A DNA stretch of 64,000 bases from UBA8828 sp964510855. GTDB taxonomy: Bacteria; Verrucomicrobiota; Verrucomicrobiia; Opitutales; UBA953. The position numbers were made by a program, and so were the translations under genes. Location of the stretch: positions 1-64,000 of the forward strand of contig CAZEDB010000001.1 of assembly GCA_964510855.1 (NCBI GenBank). The letters are read 5' to 3'. Positions 8,162 to 16,996 of the stretch are shown here, in pieces. How positions within the stretch are numbered: the stretch's first letter is position 1; every line of letters starts with the position of its first letter. The notes below the pieces were generated by a model. It was not told the origin of the DNA and made no database searches. It worked only from the letters and a program-made list of their open reading frames with translations.

Positions 8162-10201
8162 TTAACGAATGGCTGCCACAGGCGTGGGCGTGGGCGTAGC
8201 AACGGGCGCAGGGGTTTTAAGTTGATAGCCGCCTGGGCCTTCGAGCGCCCAAAGCCAGATGCCTAAGAAGACAACGCCTAGGCCCGCAATCACGCCCCAA
8301 CCTGAAAACGGAATTCCCATCGCCATCATCGGCAGCGAAATCCCCGCAATCAGGAAGCCGGCCGAGGCCAACAAGGGCATCCAGGACTGACTAGGCATGT
8401 GAACGCCGTCAGGACCTCCGTCTGCGACCGCCCCGATACGACCCTTACCATACTTGTGTTCAAACCAAGCGTCGCGCGCAGGGATAATTGGGGTTTGGGC
8501 AAAGTTGTAAACAGGAACAGGGGAAGGCAGTGACCACTCGAGCGTGCGACCGTCCCAAGGATCAGCGGCACAAACCTTACCACGGAAAGCGGTCCAGACC
8601 AAATTGGCAAAGGCGAGGAACACCCCGATGCCTAAAATGAACGCTCCGATGGTTGCGATGTAGTTCCATTCCTCCCAACCGTAGCCGGCTTGGTAGGTGT
8701 GGGTACGACGGGGCTGCCCCGCGAGCCCAAGATAGTGCATCGGACCAAACGCCATATTAAAACCAAAGATAACTAAACCTGAAGCGGTATAGGCAATAGG
8801 CGCACTCGGCATACGACCGAAAATCTTGGGGAACCAGAAATAAAGTCCGGCCATGAGACCAAGTAATACGCCGCCTAAAAGTACATAGTGGAAGTGAGCG
8901 ACTACGAAGTAGGTATCTTGCTGTTGCGCATCGGCAGGAGCAGCTGAGTGCATAATGCCTGAGAAGCCGCCGCACATAAACATCCAGATAAAGCCCAAGG
9001 CGAGTACCATGGGCGGGGTGAAGCGCACGGTTCCGCCCCAAATAGTTCCGATCCAATTAAATATTTTCACACCGGTTGGCACCGCAATCGCCATGGTGAG
9101 CAAGGAGAAGGCCGCAGTAGGAATCGGCCCCAGACCCGTGGTGAACATGTGGTGACTCCAGACCGCAAAACCCAAGAAGCCAATCACGGCACCCGAGAAG
9201 ACGATGATGGGGTAGCCGAACAAAGATTTGCGGGAAAAGGTAGGGATAATTTCTGAAATGATTCCCATTGCCGGCAGCACGAGAATGTAAACTTCAGGGT
9301 GACCAAAAATCCAGAAGAGGTGCTGCCAAAGAATGGGTTGTCCGCCGTTGGTGGGATTGAAGAAGTTAGCCCCAAATTGACGGTCGAACATCAACTGAAT
9401 GAGCGCGACGGTGATAGCGGGGAAGGCGAGAATGATGAGGAAGGCGGTGACTAGGGTCATCCAAGTGAAAGCAGGCAGACGCATCATGGTCATGCCTGGA
9501 GCCCGCATATTGAAAATCGTGACAATAAAATTAAACGAGGCCGCTAAGGAGGCGATACCGAGAATTTGAATGCCGATTATCCAGAAGTCGGTACCAACGC
9601 CCGTGAAGCGCTGAGCTTGCATGGCCGAGTCGGCTTGACCAAAGGTGCCCGACAAGGGGGCGTAGGAGAACCAACCGTTCGCAGGGGCAAAGTCGGTGTA
9701 AGTGAGACGCTGGTACCAAGAGAAATCTTTAAACCAGCCCGCGAGGTGACCGAACTCAAAGAGCCAAGAGGCATTGAGCACCACTGCACCGAAAACGAAG
9801 GTCCAAAGCGAGAAGGCATTAAGCCGCGGGAAGGCAACGTCGCGCGCGCCAATTTGCAGCGGTACTAAGAAATTAAAGAAGGCTGCCGACAAGGGCATCA
9901 CGCCCAAGAAAATCATGGTGGTGCCATGCATCGTGAACATCTGGTTATACATCCGGGCCGTAATGAAATCGTTATTGGGCTGAGCTAACTGAGTACGGAT
10001 AGCGAGTGCCTCAACACCCCCCAGCAAGAAGAAGAACATCGCGAAGGCACCGTAGAGGATACCGATTTTCTTATGGTCAACCGTGGTCAACCAATCGAGC
10101 AGCCCGGTGGTGCGATCAGGGCGAATGAGGCCGAGATCACTGCGCTCTGGGGGGAGCTCAATCTTATCGGCGACAGGGGCGTGGTGGACGGCGTGGGCCA
10201 T
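8162..10201 (-). CDS. ctaD: Cytochrome c oxidase subunit I
   Basis: The 679-residue catalytic subunit of an aa3/caa3-type oxidase, which reduces oxygen to water and pumps protons in the inner membrane. The active-site helix reads FWIFGHPEVYILVLPAMG, with the CuB His and the cross-linked Tyr of A-type oxidases. QIGARDVAFPRLNAFSLW, SHHMFTTGLG and AHFHYVLLGG carry the haem and copper ligand regions. N-terminal LLDWLTTVDHKKIGILY is typical. The protein is long because two extra hydrophobic segments follow residue 600, as in caa3 CtaD. It lies 19 bases after ctaC. Confidence 0.95.
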   Translation of the reverse strand: MAHAVHHAPVADKIELPPERSDLGLIRPDRTTGLLDWLTTVDHKKIGILYGAFAMFFFLLGGVEALAIRTQLAQPNNDFITARMYNQMFTMHGTTMIFLGVMPLSAAFFNFLVPLQIGARDVAFPRLNAFSLWTFVFGAVVLNASWLFEFGHLAGWFKDFSWYQRLTYTDFAPANGWFSYAPLSGTFGQADSAMQAQRFTGVGTDFWIIGIQILGIASLAASFNFIVTIFNMRAPGMTMMRLPAFTWMTLVTAFLIILAFPAITVALIQLMFDRQFGANFFNPTNGGQPILWQHLFWIFGHPEVYILVLPAMGIISEIIPTFSRKSLFGYPIIVFSGAVIGFLGFAVWSHHMFTTGLGPIPTAAFSLLTMAIAVPTGVKIFNWIGTIWGGTVRFTPPMVLALGFIWMFMCGGFSGIMHSAAPADAQQQDTYFVVAHFHYVLLGGVLLGLMAGLYFWFPKIFGRMPSAPIAYTASGLVIFGFNMAFGPMHYLGLAGQPRRTHTYQAGYGWEEWNYIATIGAFILGIGVFLAFANLVWTAFRGKVCAADPWDGRTLEWSLPSPVPVYNFAQTPIIPARDAWFEHKYGKGRIGAVADGGPDGVHMPSQSWMPLLASAGFLIAGISLPMMAMGIPFSGWGVIAGLGVVFLGIWLWALEGPGGYQLKTPAPVATPTPTPVAAIR

Positions 10202-10220
10202 GGTAGAGTTTTTTAGAAAA

Positions 10221-11486
10221 TTATTTTAGTGTCATCATATACTCAACCAAGGCATCGAGTTCGTCTTGGGTGAGCGTGGTCTTGGTTTCACGTAAACCTG
10301 CGACATTAAACATGCGGTAGTAGTGCATGCGGTTACCAGGTTTGATGTCGTGAGGAATTAAAGGCTTACCCTCAGCATTGACCAGAATACCTGAGGACCC
10401 AATCCAATCGTGGAAGTTACGCCGTTGCAGCGCAGGGTCGATGGGCGCTGAGACTTCGGTATTCCCTTTGGCATCAATCGCACCTTGCACAGCGGGGTCG
10501 CGGTGATCCATCCATGCCCCCGCGAGAGTTGAGCGCGAAGCAACCCGAGCGAGATCAGGACCAAATCCGGCAGAGGATTCATAATGCCCAGCTACCCGGT
10601 GGCACATGATACAAGTCTTTTGGGCAAAGAGAACTTTGCCTTTTGCCGCCAACGAGCCTGCTGCAGGTTCAGGAGCGGGAGCTTTTTGCGACTCAACCCA
10701 TTGATCAAATACTTCGGGTTCAACCACAACACAGCGGAAGAGCATGTAAGCATGGGAGTCGCCGCAGAATTCAGCGCACTGTCCATAGTAGTGACCCGTT
10801 TGGTCAGCCTGAATCCACATGTGATTACGACGGCCTGGAATGAGATCGACCTTGCCCGCAATCTTGGGAATCCAAAAAGAGTGGATAACATCTTCCGAAC
10901 GAAGATTAATGCGGACTACCTTGCCGCGCGGAATAACCATCTCATTGGGGACGGTGCGCTTGGACTGTTGGGTAAGCCCTAACTGCGGGTATTCAAAGCG
11001 GAACCACCACTGCTTACCAATCACATCAATGGTTAAAACTTCTTCGGCTACATCCGCGGAATAAGAGCCTTTGTACCAAGCGGATAGTTTCGAGTCAGGC
11101 TGACGCTCAGCGGGGACGTCATCTAAGTACCAAATGGCTTCGAGAGTAGGAATGGCGATAACGACGAGCGAGGCGATCGACGCCATGATAAGGCCGACTT
11201 CGATGAGGGGGTTACCATGTCCCGTCTCCGGAGGAGGCAAATCTGCTTGGCCTGGGCGCTGGCGATAGCGAATGACCGCATAAACCAAGGCACCACCCAC
11301 GAGCACGAACAAGACCAAGGATAACCATACCGTGGCCATGAACACATCGAATTGGACTTGGGCGACGGGGCCCTTGGGGTCCATCGTTGACTGGCGAACC
11401 ATCCATTCAGCCTTCGTGCAGCCAGCAGTAAAAATGGCTGCAAGCACGAGCAGGCTAGGCGTCAGGTAGCGGACGAGAAACGACAT
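10221..11486 (-). CDS. ctaC: Cytochrome c oxidase subunit II with fused cytochrome c (caa3 type)
   Basis: A 421-residue subunit II that takes electrons and passes them from its own haem c to CuA. From the ATG at 11486 it has a lipoprotein signal (LVLAAIFTAGC) and a membrane hairpin (VWLSLVLFVLVGGALVYAV; VGLIMASIASLVVIAIPTL). The CuA domain carries the binding motif CAEFCGDSHAYM. A C-terminal cytochrome c domain has the haem motif CIMCH and a distal Met region (GNRMHYYRMFNVAG). The fused haem domain defines the caa3 subtype. An upstream ATG at 11570 would add 28 residues before the signal and is less likely. It is first in the minus-strand oxidase operon and divergent from folP. Confidence 0.93.
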   Translation of the reverse strand: MSFLVRYLTPSLLVLAAIFTAGCTKAEWMVRQSTMDPKGPVAQVQFDVFMATVWLSLVLFVLVGGALVYAVIRYRQRPGQADLPPPETGHGNPLIEVGLIMASIASLVVIAIPTLEAIWYLDDVPAERQPDSKLSAWYKGSYSADVAEEVLTIDVIGKQWWFRFEYPQLGLTQQSKRTVPNEMVIPRGKVVRINLRSEDVIHSFWIPKIAGKVDLIPGRRNHMWIQADQTGHYYGQCAEFCGDSHAYMLFRCVVVEPEVFDQWVESQKAPAPEPAAGSLAAKGKVLFAQKTCIMCHRVAGHYESSAGFGPDLARVASRSTLAGAWMDHRDPAVQGAIDAKGNTEVSAPIDPALQRRNFHDWIGSSGILVNAEGKPLIPHDIKPGNRMHYYRMFNVAGLRETKTTLTQDELDALVEYMMTLK

Positions 11487-11645
11487 AGTACGGATGGCTA
11501 CGATTAAGGAATCTAAACCGCCAAGGAAGCCAGCGAAAAACCCGCTTTTTTGCCTTTTAAATAGGCACATTTTAATAGTTTTGATTAGTTAACTTAATGA
11601 AGGCTATTGATTTGCCCTCAGCACCTGCAACCCGAGGCTCGTTCC

Positions 11646-12500
11646 ATGATTTGGCGTAGCCCCCATGGCCGTCCCCTCCCCGACTGGCGGAGTCGAACCC
11701 TCATCATGGGCATTCTCAATCTGACCCCAGATTCCTTTTCTGACGGAGGGGTCGCACTCGGAGTTGAACCTGCCTTAGCACGCGCGGCCAAACTTGTGGC
11801 TGAAGGGGCAGACATTTTGGACCTTGGAGCCGAGTCCACCCGACCCGGCGCGACCCCGGTTTCACCCGCTGAAGAACTCCAGCGTTTACTTCCTGCTTTG
11901 AAAGCGATTCGCGCGCAATTCCCCAACCTTCCTCTCTCGGTTGATACCCGAAATCTTTCGGTGGCCGAAGCTGCTATTTCCGCCGGCGCTGACATCCTTA
12001 ATGATGTTCAAGGAGCGGGCTTATCCGATTCGTCACGGCCTTCGTTGGCTGCTTTGGCCGCCGCCACCAAAGCCCCATGGATACTGATGCACAACCGAAA
12101 GCTACCAGCTAACGAATCCTTCTGGGAAGGTCTCATTGGTGACCTACAGACGGCGATCAACCACGCGCTAAATGAAGGCGTTGATCCCAGCCAACTTTGG
12201 CTCGATCCAGGTTTTGGTTTTGGAAAAACCGTGGCACAAAATTTAGCCCTAGTGAGCCGCCTTAATCGCATCACGGCCCTAGGCTACCCTGTGCTGCTTG
12301 GGACAAGTCGTAAGTCGACACTGGGGGCCGTACTCAATGAGCCTGATGCTTTAAAACGTGAACCTGGTGATGCGGCCTGTGCTACCTGGGGAATTGCCCA
12401 AGGCGCCGCCATGATCCGCGTCCATGATGTCGCCGCCCTGCGACCGGTTATCAAAATGGCCGACGCCCTTCGCTACGGTAAAAACTGGGAAGCCTCGTAA
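11646..12500 (+). CDS. folP: Dihydropteroate synthase
   Basis: Makes dihydropteroate from p-aminobenzoate and the pterin pyrophosphate in folate synthesis. Both family signatures are clear: IMGILNLTPDSFSDGG near the N-terminus, and ADILDLGAESTRPGATPVS with the pyrophosphate-binding Ser-Thr-Arg-Pro. SVDTRN, NDVQG, LDPGFGFGK and LGTSRKS mark the TIM-barrel strands. I chose ATG at 11646 because a GAGG lies 8 bases upstream; a TTG at 11607 would add 13 residues without family similarity. folC, a later folate-pathway enzyme, is about 9 kb downstream in another transcription unit. Confidence 0.93.
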   Translation: MIWRSPHGRPLPDWRSRTLIMGILNLTPDSFSDGGVALGVEPALARAAKLVAEGADILDLGAESTRPGATPVSPAEELQRLLPALKAIRAQFPNLPLSVDTRNLSVAEAAISAGADILNDVQGAGLSDSSRPSLAALAAATKAPWILMHNRKLPANESFWEGLIGDLQTAINHALNEGVDPSQLWLDPGFGFGKTVAQNLALVSRLNRITALGYPVLLGTSRKSTLGAVLNEPDALKREPGDAACATWGIAQGAAMIRVHDVAALRPVIKMADALRYGKNWEAS

Positions 12501-12505
12501 GTTAG

Positions 12506-12527
12506 GGCCTTATTAAGGCCTCCTTAA
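12506..12527. other. Two mutually exclusive short hairpins after folP
   Basis: GGCCTT-ATT-AAGGCC (12506-12520) and TTAAGG-CCT-CCTTAA (12513-12527) share bases, so only one can form at a time. They lie between the folP stop and the 3' end of the convergent tRNA-Thr. No T-tract follows on the plus strand. They could help end either transcript, or be chance. Confidence 0.3.
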
Positions 12528-12548
12528 ACTGCTGTAAAAGAGGGAGGG

Positions 12549-12621
12549 AGCCAGCAGTCGGACTTGAACCGACGACCTGCCGCTTACAAGGCGGCTGCTC
12601 TACCAACTGAGCTATGCTGGC
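12549..12621 (-). tRNA. tRNA-Thr (anticodon TGT)
   Basis: A 73-base cloverleaf on the minus strand. The acceptor arm is GCCAGCA with TGCTGGC and discriminator T. The D-arm is GCTCAGTTGGTAGAGC, the anticodon stem-loop is GCCGC-CTTGTAA-GCGGC, and the T-arm carries GGTTCAAGTCC. The loop gives anticodon TGT, reading ACA threonine codons. CCA is not encoded. The gene lies opposite to its plus-strand neighbours folP and the PEGA lipoprotein. Confidence 0.95.
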
Positions 12622-12634
12622 GACCAACCAAAAC

Positions 12635-12670
12635 TAGCCTTTTAGAGGCTAAGGCTGGGGTCAACCCCAG
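12635..12670. repeat. Two adjacent inverted repeats between tRNA-Thr and the PEGA gene
   Basis: TAGCCT-TTTAG-AGGCTA (12635-12651) and CTGGGGT-CA-ACCCCAG (12655-12670) lie side by side, upstream of both the tRNA (minus) and the lipoprotein gene (plus). The second has only two central bases, so it reads more like a protein-binding dyad than an RNA hairpin. Function unknown. Confidence 0.4.
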
Positions 12671-12732
12671 ACGAGGGTGGATTGGGATTGAAGCAGGGCT
12701 AAACGGGGCTGATAAAAGACCCCCAGACCCCC

Positions 12733-14220
12733 ATGCGACTCCCCAAGTCCCTCCTCATTCTCTCCTCCTCTCTCTTGATCGGTTGCGCTTCAAGCGACCC
12801 CGACGGCAAGACGGAAGAGGTTACGATTTTGTCGAAGCCCAAAGGCGCCATGGTAGAAATTAATGGTACGCGTGTGGGACGAACCCCCATCACGGTCGAA
12901 CTCGACCGCACGGAAAACCATGAAGTTACCCTTGATAAGTCTGGCTATGAACCCCGGACCACAACCGTTCGTCCCAGTCTGCGTAACAGTTCTTACGGTT
13001 TCGGCGGTCAAGTCGTGGTAGAATTAGATCCCATTGGTACAGGTGACAACCTGACCGCAGCTGAGAAGGCGGAATTTAATCGCGCGCGCGAATCCGCTCG
13101 TGCCCCCGAAGGAGTCGATGCCGCTATCTATGGCACGCTTCAGGGTGACATTACTGAGGCTAGACTCGCTGCCGAAAAACTCGCGGCGATTGCTAAGGCG
13201 GCCAAAGAAGAATCCGAGCGCTCGCAAGCCGACTTAACCGCCGCCATCGCAGCCCTCAAAAAAGAATCAGCTGCCGATGAAGCCGAAATCCAAGCCGCAG
13301 AAGATAAACTTAAGGAAGCCCTCGCTGCCGCGGTAGCCTCCGAACAAATTTTAGCCACTGAGCAACGCGTTGTTCGTCTGCGCTTAGCAGCGATTGACGC
13401 CACCCAAGCTTCGGGTGAGCCCGTAGCTCCTGAGGCTAGAACCAACCTCGCTGAATCGCAAGAGAAGTTGGCGCAGGCAGAAGTCGTGGCCACCACCAAC
13501 CGCTCGGTCTTGGCGGAAGCAACCGCAGCCCTCAGCGCCGTTGCCCAAGCACGTGCGGCTAAGGGTGGTCAGTCTGAAGCCGAGCGCATGCAAGGTATCA
13601 TGGACGAAGCTGGCAAGCGTCAGACTACCTTAGCTAAGATTGAAGCCGACCTTGCGGTCTCGTCAGCTAACGTTGCCGCACGCGTCGACAATCTCGAGAA
13701 GACGACGATTGCTGGCAGCCAAGCCGCGATTGCCGCTGCTCAAGCTGAAGTTGAAGCCGCTCGCCAAGAGGCGGCTGGCCTCAAAGTTGCCCTCGAAGTT
13801 GCTAAGGCCGACAGCGCCCGTGAAGCTGCCGCCACCGCCGAACAAAAAGCTGCCCTCGCCCAAGAGCAAGTCATGGCACTCGAGAAGCGTCTCGCCGATA
13901 TCGAAGAAGCGCATAAAGTTGCCCTCGAAGAAGCCACCGAAGCGCACAACCTTACGGTTGCGGCTTTGGAAGAAGCTAAGGGCCGAGCCGCACTTGCCGC
14001 TGAAGTTGCCCAACGTGAAGCGGTTGAAGCCGCTGCCCAAGCCGCTGCTAAAGCTAAACTCGAGGTCGAGGCCGCTCAGCGCACGATTCTTGACCGCACC
14101 TACGCCGAGTTCACCGCTCGCAAGGGATTGCTCGAAGCCCGACTCCGCGCCAAGGAAATCACGCAAGCGACCTACCTGGCTGAAATTGAGGCCTTAGAAA
14201 AAGAAGCCCGCGGTCGTTAA
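12733..14220 (+). CDS. PEGA-domain lipoprotein with a long alanine-rich coiled coil
   Basis: A 495-residue predicted lipoprotein (signal MRLPKSLLILSSSLLIGC, Cys 18). A PEGA domain at about 28-88 has the typical pattern VTILSKPKGAMVEINGTRVG followed by RTPITVEL and GYEP. Residues about 100-450 are an Ala/Glu/Lys-rich heptad region, a long coiled coil. The C-terminus (ARKGLLEARLRAKEITQATY) resembles the short helical SHOCT motif. PEGA domains occur in surface and periplasmic proteins that bind cell-wall material, so an envelope tether or spacer is plausible. The specific role is unknown. It stands alone with its own terminator downstream. Confidence 0.72.
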   Translation: MRLPKSLLILSSSLLIGCASSDPDGKTEEVTILSKPKGAMVEINGTRVGRTPITVELDRTENHEVTLDKSGYEPRTTTVRPSLRNSSYGFGGQVVVELDPIGTGDNLTAAEKAEFNRARESARAPEGVDAAIYGTLQGDITEARLAAEKLAAIAKAAKEESERSQADLTAAIAALKKESAADEAEIQAAEDKLKEALAAAVASEQILATEQRVVRLRLAAIDATQASGEPVAPEARTNLAESQEKLAQAEVVATTNRSVLAEATAALSAVAQARAAKGGQSEAERMQGIMDEAGKRQTTLAKIEADLAVSSANVAARVDNLEKTTIAGSQAAIAAAQAEVEAARQEAAGLKVALEVAKADSAREAAATAEQKAALAQEQVMALEKRLADIEEAHKVALEEATEAHNLTVAALEEAKGRAALAAEVAQREAVEAAAQAAAKAKLEVEAAQRTILDRTYAEFTARKGLLEARLRAKEITQATYLAEIEALEKEARGR

Positions 14221-14240
14221 TTATCCTCCTGCTAAAAAAA

Positions 14241-14264
14241 GCCCGCCTCACCGCGGGCTTTTTT
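14241..14264 (+). terminator. Rho-independent terminator after the PEGA gene
   Basis: GCCCGC-CTCACC-GCGGGC followed by TTTTTT, 20 bases after the stop codon. A run of seven A precedes the stem, so it could also act on the minus strand. Confidence 0.9.
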
Positions 14265-14299
14265 GTTGGAGCCCTCACGATTGAGGGCAAAGGTGCGCT

Positions 14300-15388
14300 A
14301 TGCCCGAGCTTGAACGCACGCCCCTCTTTAATTTCCATGTCGCCCACGGGGGTCGCATGGTCCCATTTGCGGGCTGGGAAATGCCCGTGCAGTACACGGG
14401 CATCATCGAAGAACACTTAGCGGTTCGACGCGCCGCGGGGCTTTTCGATGTTAGTCACATGGGCGAATGTCGGGTATCTGGGCCTGATGCCGCCACCTTC
14501 CTGGACCGCGTCATGACGCAAGTTATGTCCACCATCCCCATCGGGATGGCGCGCTACACCATCATGTGCCAACCCGACGGCGGTTGTGTCGACGATCTGA
14601 TTGTCTATCGCCTCGATGCGGAAACATTTCTCATCTGTCTTAACGCCTCTAACGCCGCTAAGGATATTGCTTGGCTGCGCCAACAGGCTGGGACCAATCG
14701 GGTAACGATTGTTGATGAGTGCCGAGACTGGGCCCAGCTCGCCCTACAAGGACCCTTAGCGGAAGCTATCTTAGCTGGCCTAACGTCAGCAAATTTAGCG
14801 GCACTTAAACGTTTTGGTTTTGTTACCACAACCGTCGCAGGCTGTGCAGGCTGTCTGGTTTCGCGTACAGGTTATACGGGCTCGGCTGGATTTGAAATTT
14901 ATCTACCAGCGGCGCATGCCACCCAAGTCGCTGAAGCGATTTGGCACATCGGCAAGCCCCAAGGATTATTACTTGCAGGGCTAGGCTGCCGGGACTCTTT
15001 GCGTCTCGAAGCAGGCTACCCTTTATATGGTCACGAAATCTCGGAGACGTTGTCGCCCATCCAGGCTGGGTTAGGTTGGGCGGTAAAGTTTACCAAGCCG
15101 GCGTTTGTGGGTCGTGAGGCACTTAAGCGCCAGGCAGACGGCGCCCTAACCGAAAAAGTCGTGGCCTTTTCCCTTAATGACCGTCGGATTGCCCGCCAAG
15201 GAACCGCGGTGCTTTCTGGCACGCAGCAGGTTGGCCAGGTGCTCTCTGGGACACTTTCCCCCTTATTAAACAAGCCCATCGGCACCGCTTTAGTGTCCCT
15301 CGACGCTCTCAACCAGGGGCAACTTGAGGTCGACCTACGCGGCAACCGCGTGCCCTTAATCATTAGCTCCGAACCTTTTTATAAGTGA
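14300..15388 (+). CDS. gcvT: Aminomethyltransferase, T-protein of the glycine cleavage system
   Basis: A 362-residue T-protein. It takes the aminomethyl group held on lipoylated H-protein and, with tetrahydrofolate, releases ammonia and methylene-THF. N-terminal LERTPLFNFHVAHGGRMVPF with AGWEMPVQY and the folate-site stretch GLFDVSHMGE are diagnostic. SRTGYTGSAGFEIY and LGCRDSLRLEAGYPLYGHE follow, and the C-terminal barrel has PAFVGREAL. It starts 36 bases after a terminator with AAAGG upstream, so it opens a new operon with gcvH. No gcvP (glycine decarboxylase) is in the window. Confidence 0.95.
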   Translation: MPELERTPLFNFHVAHGGRMVPFAGWEMPVQYTGIIEEHLAVRRAAGLFDVSHMGECRVSGPDAATFLDRVMTQVMSTIPIGMARYTIMCQPDGGCVDDLIVYRLDAETFLICLNASNAAKDIAWLRQQAGTNRVTIVDECRDWAQLALQGPLAEAILAGLTSANLAALKRFGFVTTTVAGCAGCLVSRTGYTGSAGFEIYLPAAHATQVAEAIWHIGKPQGLLLAGLGCRDSLRLEAGYPLYGHEISETLSPIQAGLGWAVKFTKPAFVGREALKRQADGALTEKVVAFSLNDRRIARQGTAVLSGTQQVGQVLSGTLSPLLNKPIGTALVSLDALNQGQLEVDLRGNRVPLIISSEPFYK

Positions 15389-15433
15389 GGGATTGAGTTT
15401 CAGCCCAACTCCCCTTCCCATCTTACTTTAACG

Positions 15434-15814
15434 ATGAGCAACGTTCCTGACACCCTGCGTTACACCGCCGAACACGAATGGCTTCGGATTGAAGCCGATG
15501 GCACCGCTACCATTGGTATCACGGATCACGCCCAGGCTGCACTCGGGGACGTCACCTTTGTTGATCTTCCTAAAACCGGTGCTTCTTTTGCGAAAGGCGC
15601 AACCTTTGGCGCAGTTGAATCCGTTAAGGCCGCCTCGGACCTTTACTCACCTGTCGCTGGCACTGTGGTCGCAGTTAATACCGACCTCAACGCCGCACCT
15701 GACTTAGTTAATCGCGAGCCTTATGGCGGGGCATGGATGATTAAGCTCAAATTGGATCAGCCAGCAGAATTGAATGCTCTGCTCGATGCGGCGAGTTACC
15801 GCAAACTCCTCTAA
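15434..15814 (+). CDS. gcvH: Glycine cleavage system H protein
   Basis: A 126-residue lipoyl carrier protein that shuttles intermediates between the P, T and L proteins. The lipoylation lysine lies in GAVESVKAASDLYSPVAG. N-terminal LRYTAEHEWLRIEADGTATI and GITDHAQAALGDVTFVDLP are standard, as is the C-terminal GGAWMIKLKL. It lies 45 bases after gcvT and 44 before thiH. Confidence 0.96.
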   Translation: MSNVPDTLRYTAEHEWLRIEADGTATIGITDHAQAALGDVTFVDLPKTGASFAKGATFGAVESVKAASDLYSPVAGTVVAVNTDLNAAPDLVNREPYGGAWMIKLKLDQPAELNALLDAASYRKLL

Positions 15815-15858
15815 GGGCGGCGCTTGCGCTCAGCTTAAGCGCTGACTAAGTTCCACGC

Positions 15859-16995
15859 ATGGGCTTCGGCGAAATCCATGCAGCACATCCTTGGGAGACG
15901 ACCCGAGCGCGTATTCTTAGTCGCACCTCGGCCGACGTCCAACGTGCGTTAGGTCACGCGCGCGAGGGCCGGGCCGACTTACAGGATTTTGAAGCGCTGA
16001 TTTCTCCGGCAGGTGCCAACTACCTCGAGGCCATGGCCCAACTCAGCCATGAAAAAACTGTTCAACGCTTCGGGCGCACCATGCAAATTTTTGCCCCCGC
16101 CTACCTTTCTAACGAATGCCAAAACGTTTGTACCTATTGTGGTTATAGCGCTGGCAATAAAGTCCCGCGCCGAACCCTAACCCCACCAGAAATTCTTCGT
16201 GAAGCGGGTGCCCTTCGCCAATTAGGTATCGATCACGTGCTCTTACTTACGGGCGAATCAAATAAAGTCGGGGTAGATTACTTAGAGTCTGCCCTGCAAC
16301 TCCTACGCCCGCATTTTAGTTCACTCTCGCTTGAGGTCCAACCCCTTGAAACCGCGGACTACCTTCGCCTACGTCGCGCAGGCCTCAACACCGTCTTGGT
16401 CTACCAAGAAACCTATCACGCCGAAGCTTACCGCACTCATCACCCTAAAGGACGGAAGTCTGATTTTGGCTGGCGGCTCGACGCACCTGATCGTGTGGGC
16501 GCTGCCGGTGTCCACAAAATCGGCTTAGGCGGACTCTTTGGCCTCGAGGATTGGCGCACGGAATGCTTCTTCACCGCTTTGCACTTGGGTTGGCTCGAAC
16601 GACGCCATTGGCAGAGCCGCTTCAGTGTTTCTTTTCCTCGGTTGAGGCCACATGAAGGCGACCTCGCTCCTAAGGTTGAAATGACCGACCGCGATCTCGT
16701 GCAAGCGATCTGCGCTTTTCGTCTCCTTAATGGCGAAGTTGAACTCAACTTAAGCACGCGGGAACGGGCAAGCTTCCGCGATCAAGCCTTCCGACTGGGC
16801 GTTACCGCTATGTCAGCTGGCTCACGCACGAATCCTGGAGGTTATGCCGAAGGCGCCAGCGCCTCACTCGAACAATTTTCAGTCGAAGATACCCGCAGTC
16901 CACGCGAAGTTGCAGCGATGCTGCAAGCGGCTGGCTATGAACCAGTCTGGAAAGACTGGGATGCTTCCTATGACCAAGCAGAAGCTTTAACCTAA
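15859..16995 (+). CDS. thiH: 2-iminoacetate synthase (ThiH), radical SAM
   Basis: A 378-residue radical-SAM enzyme that cleaves tyrosine to dehydroglycine (2-iminoacetate) and p-cresol for the thiazole part of thiamine. The iron-sulfur motif is CQNVCTYCGY, after IFAPAYLSNE. EVQPLETADYLRLRRAGLNT, VYQETYHAEAY with THHPKGRKSDF, and the GGYAEG stretch near the end are typical of ThiH. Its usual partners thiG, thiF and thiS are absent here; instead it follows gcvT-gcvH. Both modules handle glycine-related imines, but a functional link is inference. Confidence 0.9.
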   Translation: MGFGEIHAAHPWETTRARILSRTSADVQRALGHAREGRADLQDFEALISPAGANYLEAMAQLSHEKTVQRFGRTMQIFAPAYLSNECQNVCTYCGYSAGNKVPRRTLTPPEILREAGALRQLGIDHVLLLTGESNKVGVDYLESALQLLRPHFSSLSLEVQPLETADYLRLRRAGLNTVLVYQETYHAEAYRTHHPKGRKSDFGWRLDAPDRVGAAGVHKIGLGGLFGLEDWRTECFFTALHLGWLERRHWQSRFSVSFPRLRPHEGDLAPKVEMTDRDLVQAICAFRLLNGEVELNLSTRERASFRDQAFRLGVTAMSAGSRTNPGGYAEGASASLEQFSVEDTRSPREVAAMLQAAGYEPVWKDWDASYDQAEALT

Positions 16996-16996
16996 C

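Noticed and set aside
13140..14100. Possible DNA repeats in the PEGA gene
   Set aside because: The repetition reflects Ala/Glu/Lys codon reuse in a coiled coil, not true tandem units.
13640..14197. 185-codon plus-strand frame rich in Lys/Pro/Leu inside the PEGA gene
   Set aside because: A frame shadow of the repetitive alanine-rich coiled-coil sequence.
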